DNA from: Bacteroidales bacterium
GTDB lineage: Bacteria; Bacteroidota; Bacteroidia; Bacteroidales; UBA932
DNA: 64,000 nt
NCBI GenBank assembly: GCA_017550525.1
Contig: JAFZOU010000014.1
Location: forward strand, 1-64,000
Direction of reading: 5' to 3'
The notes beneath the pieces were generated by a model. The model was not told where the DNA came from, did not search any database, and saw only the letters and a list, made by a program, of their open reading frames with translations. A program made the translations under genes and the position numbers. Positions 17,114 through 24,787 of the stretch are shown here, piece by piece (positions within the stretch are counted from its first letter, which is position 1; every line of letters begins with the position of its first letter).

Positions 17114-18388
17114 ATGACAAGTACTATCATTGCTTCAATAGGAGTCATCGTAGTCGTGACCCTTATCCTGGTTGCGCTCCTTCTCTGGATCAAGACCGCC
17201 CTCACCCCTTCAGGTACCGTCAAGATCAACATCAATAACGGCACCAAGGAGCTTGAGGTCACTCCCGGCGGAGACGTCATGCACACTCTGGCCGATCACG
17301 GAATCTTCCTCCCCTCCGCCTGCGGCGGCAAGGCCAACTGCGGCCAGTGCAAGCTCCAGGTACTGGAAGGCGGCGGCACCATCCTTCCCACTGAAACGGG
17401 ATTCTTCTCCCGCAAGCAGATCAAGGAAGGCTGGCGTCTTGGCTGTCAGGTGAAGGTTAAGGACAACATTGAGATTGCCGTTCCGGAAAGCGCCCTCTCC
17501 GTCAAGAAACTTGAATGCGAGGTCATCTCCAACGACAACGTCGCCACCTTTATCAAGGAATTCACCGTCCGCCTCCCCGAAGGAGAGCACATCGACTTCA
17601 AGTCCGGTGAGTACATCCAGATTGACATCCCTGAATACGAGGCCGATTTCTCAGATATGGGCGTGGCCGATATCTACAAGGGAGACTGGGAGAAGTACGG
17701 CATCACTTCCCTGAAGTTCAAGAACACCGTTCCTACCATCAGGGCATACTCCATGGCCAGCTATCCCGCAGAGAAGGACCTTATCAAACTGAACGTGCGT
17801 ATTGCCACTCCTCCGTTTGACAGGACCCAGCCCAAGGGCGTATTCAAGTTCGTCCCCGGCGTTCCTCCGGGAATAGCCTCCACCTACGTGTTCTCACGTA
17901 AGCCCGGAGACAAGGTTTGGATCAGCGGCCCTTACGGAGAGTTCCTCCTTCCTAAGGACGACCCAGATTCCCAGGAATACGTATTTGTGGGCGGCGGCGC
18001 CGGTATGGCACCTCTCCGCAGCCACATCATGCACCTTTTCAAGACCCTCAAGACCAAGAAGGAAGTTCACTTCTTCTACGGCGCCCGCGCCCTTGTGGAA
18101 GCCTTCTACCTGGAAGATTTCGCAGAAATCGAGAAAGATTTCCCCAACTTCCACTTCCATCTTGCCCTTGACCGTCCGGATCCCGCAGCAGACGCTGCAG
18201 GCGTGAAATACACCGCCGGTTTCGTTCACAACGTGATGAACGAGACCTACCTCAAGGACCACGAGGCCCCGGAGGACATCAAGTACTTCATGTGCGGTCC
18301 GCCCATGATGACAAAGTGCGTATGTGACCTCCTGGACAGCCTTGGAGTTGCCCCTGAGAGCATCCTCTTCGATAACTTCGGAGGTTAG
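17114..18388 (+). CDS. nqrF: Na+-NQR subunit F (NADH dehydrogenase, FAD and 2Fe-2S)
   Basis: NqrF is the NADH-oxidising entry subunit. An N-terminal membrane helix (about 4-28) is followed by a ferredoxin domain with cluster cysteines at residues 70, 76, 79 and 111 (SACGGKANCGQCK, then GCQVKV), identical in numbering to Vibrio. A ferredoxin reductase module follows with the FAD-binding RAYSMASYP motif, the GGGAGMAPLRSHI NADH-binding loop and the terminal FMCGPPMMTKCV. The 424-residue length is normal. It closes the operon and is followed by a strong terminator. Confidence 0.96.
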   Translation: MTSTIIASIGVIVVVTLILVALLLWIKTALTPSGTVKININNGTKELEVTPGGDVMHTLADHGIFLPSACGGKANCGQCKLQVLEGGGTILPTETGFFSRKQIKEGWRLGCQVKVKDNIEIAVPESALSVKKLECEVISNDNVATFIKEFTVRLPEGEHIDFKSGEYIQIDIPEYEADFSDMGVADIYKGDWEKYGITSLKFKNTVPTIRAYSMASYPAEKDLIKLNVRIATPPFDRTQPKGVFKFVPGVPPGIASTYVFSRKPGDKVWISGPYGEFLLPKDDPDSQEYVFVGGGAGMAPLRSHIMHLFKTLKTKKEVHFFYGARALVEAFYLEDFAEIEKDFPNFHFHLALDRPDPAADAAGVKYTAGFVHNVMNETYLKDHEAPEDIKYFMCGPPMMTKCVCDLLDSLGVAPESILFDNFGG

Positions 18389-18410
18389 CAGTCTCCACTC
18401 CTCAATGAAG

Positions 18411-18438
18411 CCGGCCCCCTTGCGGGACCGGTTTTTTT
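18411..18438 (+). terminator. Terminator of the nqr operon
   Basis: An eight-pair stem with one mismatch (CCGGCCCC / GGGACCGG) and a five-base loop is followed by seven T residues. This is a standard intrinsic terminator 22 bases after the nqrF stop. Confidence 0.85.
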
Positions 18439-18616
18439 ATCACAAAAAACAGAAACTTTTTTTGTGTTTTTCCCCTTGAAACGTAAAAACTTTGCGTTTT
18501 ATCACGTGAAACAACACTTTTTTTCAAGGGATGCTTGGTTGACGGCTGATTGAGAGATAGTTTTGCTTCCGGACTTTTGTTGTAAACCGATGACCAGATT
18601 AACACATACAGGCCGG
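18439..18616 (+). promoter_or_regulatory. Intergenic region with inverted repeat and promoter
   Basis: Nine-base arms CCCTTGAAA (about 18474-18482) and TTTCAAGGG (about 18524-18532) enclose an AT-rich 41-base loop. A -7 box TAGTTTTG (18558-18565) directs transcription to the fimbria-related gene pair, with GGTTG about 20 bases upstream as a possible -33 box. No coding capacity is seen before 18590. Confidence 0.5.
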
Positions 18617-19582
18617 ATGTCTTTCCTAATTACCGTCATCAGAAATCTATTTGCACGCCGCCCGTCTGCGGCAATATTGGCTGCACTCTTGCAGTATCCG
18701 GCCTTTTTTTGCTGCACACCCATCCCCGCCCCGGCAAAAAGAATTGCGGCGGGAGAATATATAGATGTATTCTTTTTTGATACGCTGTCCCCCCAGGACC
18801 TGGACTCATACCAGCGTCTGAAGGCCGGCGACGTCCTCTACGCCATGTCATCCGTTGGGCCCAAACGTGTGGTGGCCCTCTCCGTAGGTACAAAGGACGC
18901 AATGACCTGGGCCGATATCCGTACCTACGCAGACCTCTGCAAGTACCGCTTCTCCCTGAAGGAGGATTCCCCGGAAAAACCGCTGATGGCCGGAGAGGCC
19001 GTCCTGGATGACGGAATCTCACGCGTAGCGGACCTCGATATGAAGACCTCTCTTGCAAGGGTTGTCCTTGGGAGTGTTGCATGCGACTTCTCAGACACGC
19101 CGTACACAGGTTACGGCTTTGACAACAAGCTTATATATCTGCAGTACGCGGGCGTGGAAGCAAGACCCTTCGGCCCGGGTCAGGAAGTTCCGCTCTCAAC
19201 GATAAACCAGGGCTGGCTGGACAGTGCTGCCGTTATGTCGTTCCCAAGGCCGCAGATGCTTCTCCAGAAAGGCCTTGGTAATATCTGGAGGCAGAGGGTC
19301 ATGGATGAAAGGGTATTCTGGTGCTATGGGAACGATGTTGATACATCGGCCCTTGGGAGGCCCGTGACAAGGCTAGTTATGGATGGATATGTTGGAGAAC
19401 ATCACTGCTACTACCCTATAGACCTGCCACGGTTAAGGGCCGGTGAAACCATGAGACTGGATGTCACTTTGAGAAGGATGGGAACGCCAGACCCGGACAT
19501 CCCTGCCAGCGGAGAAATGATATCGCTTGAAACCAAAACTATTCCATGGAATATCAGGGATGGTAGAGAGGAGATTTTTTGA
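18617..19582 (+). CDS. Fimbria-related lipoprotein (FimB/Mfa-associated type, tentative)
   Basis: The protein of about 321 residues begins with a basic segment (IRNLFARR), a hydrophobic stretch and a Cys pair (FFCC) that fit a lipoprotein signal. ATG 18617 is chosen for that signal; ATG 18590 in frame is an alternative. The body has the beta-rich rhythm of Mfa/FimB-associated anchor proteins, with a late LDVTLRRMGTPDPD strand typical of the family's C-terminal domain. The next gene begins on the stop codon (TGATG) and is a second fimbrillin-like lipoprotein, so the pair probably forms a small accessory pilus unit separate from the large locus at 44-56 kb. The fold call is moderate. Confidence 0.6.
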   Translation: MSFLITVIRNLFARRPSAAILAALLQYPAFFCCTPIPAPAKRIAAGEYIDVFFFDTLSPQDLDSYQRLKAGDVLYAMSSVGPKRVVALSVGTKDAMTWADIRTYADLCKYRFSLKEDSPEKPLMAGEAVLDDGISRVADLDMKTSLARVVLGSVACDFSDTPYTGYGFDNKLIYLQYAGVEARPFGPGQEVPLSTINQGWLDSAAVMSFPRPQMLLQKGLGNIWRQRVMDERVFWCYGNDVDTSALGRPVTRLVMDGYVGEHHCYYPIDLPRLRAGETMRLDVTLRRMGTPDPDIPASGEMISLETKTIPWNIRDGREEIF

Positions 19583-20502
19583 TGGGAAGAGGGGTTAGAT
19601 GGTTAATAATTTTGCTTGCGGCCGCATGTACGCGTGTGGAGAGGCCTTCCAGTGAGGTTTCCATAACCCTCCTCACTCCTGGCCTCCACACGCGTTCAAG
19701 CGACCCTGATGAGGCCCTCATAACGGACTATAACCTATATATATACAACAGCTTCGGCCTTTTGGAAAAGAAGGCCTATGTGCCAAGGAGAGACTTTTCA
19801 GGTGAGGCGATGTCGGTATCGGCCCGACTACTGAAGGATGCCCCGTACGTAGTACTTGCTGCTGCAAATCTTGGGTATGAGCTGAACTTCGGGACAATTG
19901 AAGAAGCCCTCTCATACCGCTACCACATGGCTTATCCGGATGAATTCTCCCAGGGGATGCCAATGGCCGCATATATGGATGAAGCCGTTGCCGGGAATGA
20001 CGCAAAGATAGAGGTGAGACTGGAGCGGCTCATGTCAAGGGTAGACTTAAGGATTGACCGCCGTAGCCTCAACCAGGATGTATCCATACGTGTAACGTCC
20101 GTGCAGGTGTGTAACCAGGCATCTTCCGTTGTCCTTTTTGGAGAGAGCCGCGTGGAATCCTGGGGCCAGATCTTCACTGAAGGGTACTTAAAGACTGGCC
20201 AGGACGTCTACAATCTCAATCATGAGGCCCTTGACGGCATAAGCGGGACTCTCCCCCTTTACCTTCTTGAAAGCGGCCCCGGCGGCCTGGTGCAGCCATA
20301 TATAGAGATTAAGGCCGATTACCACTCTTCCTCCTGCCACACCCGGCCAGGAGAGTCACTGGTATATCGCTTTTACATAACTGAAGAGGAGGGTACGGAA
20401 CGGAACTGCCTATACCCCATAATATTCAAACCAACCGGCACGGGACTGGAATGCACGGACGGGTGGAGGCTTGATAAGGAGGCGATCTCTACAGCATTTT
20501 AG
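19582..20502 (+). CDS. Fimbrillin-like lipoprotein (Mfa/FimA superfamily)
   Basis: The start ATG overlaps the previous stop codon. A short lipoprotein signal (WLIILLAAAC) precedes TRSSDPDEALITDYNLYIYNS-type sequence, read around residues 35-55, in which a Thr-Arg junction and the strand LYIYNSFGLLEKK match the start of Mfa/FimA-type subunits. The middle contains LERLMSRVDLRID, the conserved basic-Val strand of the family, where arginine-specific protease processing occurs in Porphyromonas pilins. Length (306 residues) is normal. It overlaps the 3' end of rfbD, read from the other side, by 14 bases. Pilus subunit or tip function is inferred from the family. Confidence 0.68.
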   Translation: MGRGVRWLIILLAAACTRVERPSSEVSITLLTPGLHTRSSDPDEALITDYNLYIYNSFGLLEKKAYVPRRDFSGEAMSVSARLLKDAPYVVLAAANLGYELNFGTIEEALSYRYHMAYPDEFSQGMPMAAYMDEAVAGNDAKIEVRLERLMSRVDLRIDRRSLNQDVSIRVTSVQVCNQASSVVLFGESRVESWGQIFTEGYLKTGQDVYNLNHEALDGISGTLPLYLLESGPGGLVQPYIEIKADYHSSSCHTRPGESLVYRFYITEEEGTERNCLYPIIFKPTGTGLECTDGWRLDKEAISTAF

Positions 20503-21328
20503 AAAGGCACTCCCTGAGTGAGTCCGTCCAGTAAGGGATGCTGAGGCCAAATGTTTCCTTGACCAAAGTTTTGTCCAGGACGGAATATGCGGGCCGATGC
20601 ACCTTTGAAGGGAATTCCCAGGAATGGCAGGGCTTGATTTGGCATGAAGTGTGGCCGGACAGCTGTGATATGGCCTTTGCGAAGTCATACCAGGAGCATA
20701 CGCCCTCATTGCTGTAATTGAAGATACCCTCAACAGGGGCCTCAAGGATGCGTATGATGGCAGCGGCAAGGTCACCGGCATACGTTGGGGTCCCAACCTG
20801 GTCAAAGACCACATTGAGCACCGGCCTTTTGGCCGTAAGCTCAAGCATGGTTTTCACAAAGTTCTTACCATATGGGCTGTAAAGCCACGATGTACGGATA
20901 ATAATATGACGCACACCAGAACGCAGTATGGCTTCCTCTCCATGAAGTTTTGTAAGTCCGTAGACTCCTGTTGGTGTGCCTTTGCGATCCTCCTTGCAGG
21001 GAGTATTGTACGGCTCCTTACCAAAAACATAATCAGTGGATATATGCAGAAGAAGCCCCCCAACTTCCTTCATGGCAATTGCCAGATTCTGAGTAGCCGT
21101 AGCATTGAGGAGCTCTGCAAGATTATAATTATCTTCTGCCGCCTCTACATTTGTGAATCCTGCGCAGTTCACAATGGCCTCTACCTTCTCCCTCGCCACA
21201 AGGGTACGAACAGCCTGAAGGTCTGTTATATCCAGTTCCTCAATATCCGTGTAGATGAAATTATCCGGAGACAGATCCTGGATGGAACAACCCAACTGGC
21301 CTTTTGCACCTGTTACTAATACCTTCAT
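20489..21328 (-). CDS. rfbD: dTDP-4-dehydrorhamnose reductase
   Basis: RfbD performs the last step of dTDP-L-rhamnose synthesis. The 279-residue protein has the NAD(P)-binding VTGAKGQLG motif at the start, the VNCAGFTNVEAAE segment, the ISTDYVFG strand with the active-site YGLTKLHGE (YxxxK) and TSWLYSPYGKNFV. It overlaps the 3' end of rfbC by four bases, giving translational coupling. Only rfbD and rfbC are here; rfbA and rfbB must be elsewhere. Adjacent glycosyltransferases suggest that rhamnose feeds a surface polysaccharide. Confidence 0.93.
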   Translation of the reverse strand: MKVLVTGAKGQLGCSIQDLSPDNFIYTDIEELDITDLQAVRTLVAREKVEAIVNCAGFTNVEAAEDNYNLAELLNATATQNLAIAMKEVGGLLLHISTDYVFGKEPYNTPCKEDRKGTPTGVYGLTKLHGEEAILRSGVRHIIIRTSWLYSPYGKNFVKTMLELTAKRPVLNVVFDQVGTPTYAGDLAAAIIRILEAPVEGIFNYSNEGVCSWYDFAKAISQLSGHTSCQIKPCHSWEFPSKVHRPAYSVLDKTLVKETFGLSIPYWTDSLRECLSKML

Positions 21329-21903
21329 CTGCCGTAATAATCTATGGAATAGTCAAAAAGGTCCGTGACCTCTGATAGAAGCGGATGATGCTTATCCTTC
21401 TCCGAGAGGATAATATCCTCAGGGGGTAATCCCCAGTCTATGCCGAGTGCGGGGTCATTCCAGGCAATGGCGCCTTCCTTCGAAGGCTCATAAAAAGCAT
21501 CGCACTTATACTGGAAGACGGCCTCCGGGCTAAGCACGGCAAAACCGTGGGCAAAGCCGCGGGGCACAAAGAACTGACGGTGATTCTCTCCTGAAAGTTC
21601 ACAGGCAACATGCTTCCCAAACCACGGAGAGCCGCGCCTGATATCCACTACAACATCCAGCACACGGCCGCTTACAACCCTCACAAGTTTGCTTTGGGAA
21701 AAGAGCCCTTTCTGATAATGAAGTCCCCTGACAACGCCATAAGTACTCCTGCTTTCATTATCCTGGACAAAGTTGACAGGACCCACAAGGGAGTCAAAAT
21801 CTCTCTTGTTCCAGCTTTCCATGAAATAACCGCGGCTGTCTCCAAAAACCCTGGGTTCAAGGATAAGGACTCCGGGAATCTCTGTTTGAATTACCTCTAT
21901 CAT
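21325..21903 (-). CDS. rfbC: dTDP-4-dehydrorhamnose 3,5-epimerase
   Basis: RfbC is a cupin-type epimerase acting just before RfbD. In 192 residues it shows GVLILEPRVFGDSRGYFMESW, split around residue 12-30, the FVQDNESRSTYGVVRGLHYQ active-site segment (the His of GLHYQ is the catalytic base) and FVPRGFAHGFAVLS. It is the first gene of the leftward rfbCD pair, transcribed from a -7 box TATATTTG at 21930-21923, which leaves only a short leader. Confidence 0.94.
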   Translation of the reverse strand: MIEVIQTEIPGVLILEPRVFGDSRGYFMESWNKRDFDSLVGPVNFVQDNESRSTYGVVRGLHYQKGLFSQSKLVRVVSGRVLDVVVDIRRGSPWFGKHVACELSGENHRQFFVPRGFAHGFAVLSPEAVFQYKCDAFYEPSKEGAIAWNDPALGIDWGLPPEDIILSEKDKHHPLLSEVTDLFDYSIDYYGR

Positions 21904-21922
21904 CTGTGCCTTTTAATTCTTG

Positions 21923-21950
21923 CAAATATACGAAAATATCCGTATCATTG
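21923..21950. promoter_or_regulatory. Back-to-back promoters, rfbC / glycosyltransferase
   Basis: The minus-strand -7 box is TATATTTG (21930-21923) and a plus-strand box TATCATTG (21943-21950) differs from consensus by one base. The plus box ends only eight bases before the glycosyltransferase ATG at 21959, so that transcript would be leaderless or nearly so. Confidence 0.5.
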
Positions 21951-21958
21951 CATCCTGT

Positions 21959-23077
21959 ATGCCTACAATAGCTTTTATAAACAAAGGATTCCCGGAGGGC
22001 GGCGTTGCCCGCGTAACAATAGACATTGCCCGCTATTGTAAAAAACACGCGCCTGAATTCAAGATCGTTATACTTGGGAAACGCATCCTCCCCATCCCGG
22101 AAGACATCCAGGACCTCATAGTAGGAGCCTATCCGGGCCTGAATGTCTACCAGAATGCCCTTAAGGCCGGGGCCGATATAATAGTAGCCTGCTCAACAAC
22201 GCTCAAAGAGGCACCGGAAGCCCGCAAGAGGGGTATCAAGGTCATCTATGCAAACCACGGTGAATCATTCACTGACAAATACGCAATCCTGAGTCACCGA
22301 AAACAGCGGAAACTCCTCTGGCACCTCCTGTACAAAAGGAAGTTCCAGGACGGCACCCTTGCACTCAGGATGGCCCAGGACAGGGTTATCCGCAATTATC
22401 TTAACAGCGACGCCTATGTAGTGCTCTGTGAGGGCTATAAGAATGAAACCCTTGCAGTTCTCCCCCCGGAAGATACTCCCCGTCATATCCTTGCCATCAA
22501 CAACCCGGAATACCCTGTTGAGAATCCCAATCTCAAAAAAGAGAAGATAATCCTTTTCAGCGGCCGCCTCAACGACTACGACAAAGCCCCGGACCGCCTC
22601 ATGAGAATATGGGCCAAGGTCCAGGACCAGTTGCCGGACTACACTCTTGAAATAGTTGGAGACGGCCCCGAGAGGGCTAATCTGGAAAACCAGGCGGCAG
22701 AATTGGGTCTGAAGAACTTCCGTTTTGAAGGTTGGACAAGGGATGTCTCTCCCTGGTATGAGAAGGCCGATATCCTTTGCCTCGTTTCCAGGACTGAAGG
22801 CTGGCCTCTCTGCGTATCTGAGGCCCTTGCCCACGGCGTCATTCCCGTGGCATTCAACTGCTCTGCTGGCGTGAATGAGCTCCTGGAAGGCACCGGATTT
22901 CCAGTTCCGCCCGCAGACGAAGATCTGTTTGCGGAGACTCTTGTCAAGGCAGCCCGCCTTACAGAAGGAGAGAAGCTGGAACTGAGGGAAAAAGGCATAG
23001 CCAAAGCCGCCTCCCTGGACCCTGACACAATCTGTGAAAAATGGGTGAACCTCTTTAGAGAAGTACTTTCAAAATAA
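21959..23077 (+). CDS. Glycosyltransferase family 4 (GT-B fold)
   Basis: The 372-residue enzyme starts with FINKGFPEGGVARVTIDIA, a GT4 N-terminal Gly-Gly-Val motif, and has the C-terminal Rossmann half with IILFSGRLNDYDKAPDRLM, FEGWTRDVSPWYEKADILCLVS and the donor-binding E-x7-E motif in RTEGWPLCVSEALAHG. Such enzymes transfer a sugar from a nucleotide donor to a growing glycan at the cytoplasmic face. ATG 21959 is selected because the upstream in-frame ATG at 21920 lies within the promoter region. Its 3' end overlaps the convergent GT2 gene by 23 bases. Confidence 0.88.
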   Translation: MPTIAFINKGFPEGGVARVTIDIARYCKKHAPEFKIVILGKRILPIPEDIQDLIVGAYPGLNVYQNALKAGADIIVACSTTLKEAPEARKRGIKVIYANHGESFTDKYAILSHRKQRKLLWHLLYKRKFQDGTLALRMAQDRVIRNYLNSDAYVVLCEGYKNETLAVLPPEDTPRHILAINNPEYPVENPNLKKEKIILFSGRLNDYDKAPDRLMRIWAKVQDQLPDYTLEIVGDGPERANLENQAAELGLKNFRFEGWTRDVSPWYEKADILCLVSRTEGWPLCVSEALAHGVIPVAFNCSAGVNELLEGTGFPVPPADEDLFAETLVKAARLTEGEKLELREKGIAKAASLDPDTICEKWVNLFREVLSK

Positions 23078-23951
23078 GCTGCCTGTGCAGTTTCAGGGCG
23101 CAGTCCCATTTTATGGGGAAAGCCTTTGCCGCCTCCTTCAGATAAGGGCGTTCCGTAAAGATAGTCCTGTCCTCCGTGAATGCCACCCAGGTGCTTCTCA
23201 GGATAAAATCGGCCTCAAAATCCTTTACTGGAGAGTCTTCCCTACCCTTCCAATACTCATAGAGGTCCAGAAAGTTTCTGGCGCTCTGGCCTCTTCGTAC
23301 GCTGGTCTTAACCCTTGATGCAGAATCCGGATTGTCCCTCCTGTACATATAGAGTGGCTCCGGAATAAGGACAAGGGTACTGGCGCGGGCAAGAAGCTGA
23401 CCGCTAAGGACCATATCCTCATGCATATTGAAACGAGGCCAGAATAACTCTGAGGCGTAAAGGCTGCGCTTCATAAGCTTGTTGCACATAAAACCGTGTG
23501 AGTGGAAGCGCAGCATCTGGGCCTGATAAAGATGAGGGTCACCGTAATCCTTATCCCTGGAGATATGGAAACTGCCATCGGCCTTTACTTTCTTGACGTA
23601 GTAGTGAATTACGTCGGCATCGGTCTCCATTGCCTTACGGGCAAGTTTTTCAACGGCCCCCGGCACAATCCAGTCATCGGAATCCACGTGCATGATATAG
23701 TCTCCGGAAGCAACCTCTACTCCGCTTTTACGGGCCTGCGGAAGACCGCCGTTAGGCTTATTCACAATCTTCACATTCCGGCCCGGGAACTCTTCCAGGA
23801 CGGATTGAAGCACTTCCATACTACGGTCCGGTGTACCGTCGTTGACAAAGACAAACTCTGTGTCCTTCCAGCTTTGGGACAGAAGTGAACGCGCGCACTG
23901 GCCGATATAAGCCTCGACGCCATATATGGGGACTATTATAGAGATTGTCAT
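23055..23951 (-). CDS. Glycosyltransferase family 2 (GT-A fold)
   Basis: The 298-residue protein begins with ISIIVPIYGVEAYIGQC and contains FVNDGTPDRS, GGLPQARKSGVEVASGDY and the metal-binding DSDDW motif, all standard for family 2. The lack of a C-terminal membrane helix suggests a soluble or peripheral enzyme adding single sugars. The ATG overlaps the stop of the neighbouring glycosyltransferase gene by four bases, so the three leftward genes uvrA, GT and GT2 form one run. Acceptor and donor are unknown. Confidence 0.9.
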   Translation of the reverse strand: MTISIIVPIYGVEAYIGQCARSLLSQSWKDTEFVFVNDGTPDRSMEVLQSVLEEFPGRNVKIVNKPNGGLPQARKSGVEVASGDYIMHVDSDDWIVPGAVEKLARKAMETDADVIHYYVKKVKADGSFHISRDKDYGDPHLYQAQMLRFHSHGFMCNKLMKRSLYASELFWPRFNMHEDMVLSGQLLARASTLVLIPEPLYMYRRDNPDSASRVKTSVRRGQSARNFLDLYEYWKGREDSPVKDFEADFILRSTWVAFTEDRTIFTERPYLKEAAKAFPIKWDCALKLHRQLILKVLL

Positions 23952-24787
23952 ACCACGTCTTCAAAACGGGGAGGTATGGCCACAATTATCTTGAGGCCGA
24001 ACATTGCAGGCTTGTTCCAGGCATACGGCGGGCGAACAAGGGTCTGGCAGAAACGGGCGAACCGTACCCAGGTCTCAAACTTCCTGGCAGGGAGTTCCGT
24101 CACAAGACGGATGGCGCGGGAACGCTTCTTCATATGCTTTCCCCAGCCCTGTTTCAGGCGGTCCTTGTCATTGAAACGGTCTTCCAGACGCTTCTGGTCA
24201 AAGTAGCCGAAATGGAAGAGGTACAGGTCTTTTGCAATGTGGAAATTCTTTCCCTTGATACGGTGGAAACCGCTGCCCCAGGTAAGGGGCTCGGAGAGGA
24301 TTGAAGGCTTGGTGTAACGCGTCCCAAGCTGGGCATAATGCCTCTGCTGCAGGAAAGGAATCTCATCTGTGATATCTCCCTCAACGCCAATCTTCTGGCC
24401 GAAATCAAGGCCAAGGGCAGAGCAAGAGCCCTTTATCTTGAGTTCGCTCAGATACTCTACAAGCGTCTTTCCAAGTTTAGGGTCCACCACTATGAATTCA
24501 TCGGCATCAACCCCTATCACAAGATCGTAACCGCCGGAAAGGAGTTCCGCCGCCTTCCAGGAAAGGAACTGCAGGCGGCCCTTTTCCGCCTCCACAACCT
24601 TCTTGCCGATTTTTGGAACCTTGAAAGCGTTGGTTCCGCGGCAGAAGTCTCCAATTTCCTGATCCACCCCGTCATAGTAGATATACAGATGATCCTTCCC
24701 TCCAAGTTCCCGGGAATAGTACTGGACCCACTTGCGAAGGTAGAAATCGTCGTTACGGACCATGGTTATGGCTGCAATCTTTTTCAT
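23948..24787 (-). CDS. Glycosyltransferase, Glyco_tranf_2_4 / GT92-like
   Basis: The start [23 protein letters not shown], read around residues 2-25, and the metal-binding VIGVDADEFIVV (about residues 93-104) match the Glyco_tranf_2_4 group, which is related to GT92. A conserved late GSGFHRIKG segment supports this. It is 279 residues and soluble by appearance. It begins four bases inside the end of uvrA and runs straight into the GT2 gene, so it is probably co-transcribed with both. A role in surface glycan synthesis is inferred from neighbours. Confidence 0.82.
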   Translation of the reverse strand: MKKIAAITMVRNDDFYLRKWVQYYSRELGGKDHLYIYYDGVDQEIGDFCRGTNAFKVPKIGKKVVEAEKGRLQFLSWKAAELLSGGYDLVIGVDADEFIVVDPKLGKTLVEYLSELKIKGSCSALGLDFGQKIGVEGDITDEIPFLQQRHYAQLGTRYTKPSILSEPLTWGSGFHRIKGKNFHIAKDLYLFHFGYFDQKRLEDRFNDKDRLKQGWGKHMKKRSRAIRLVTELPARKFETWVRFARFCQTLVRPPYAWNKPAMFGLKIIVAIPPRFEDVV

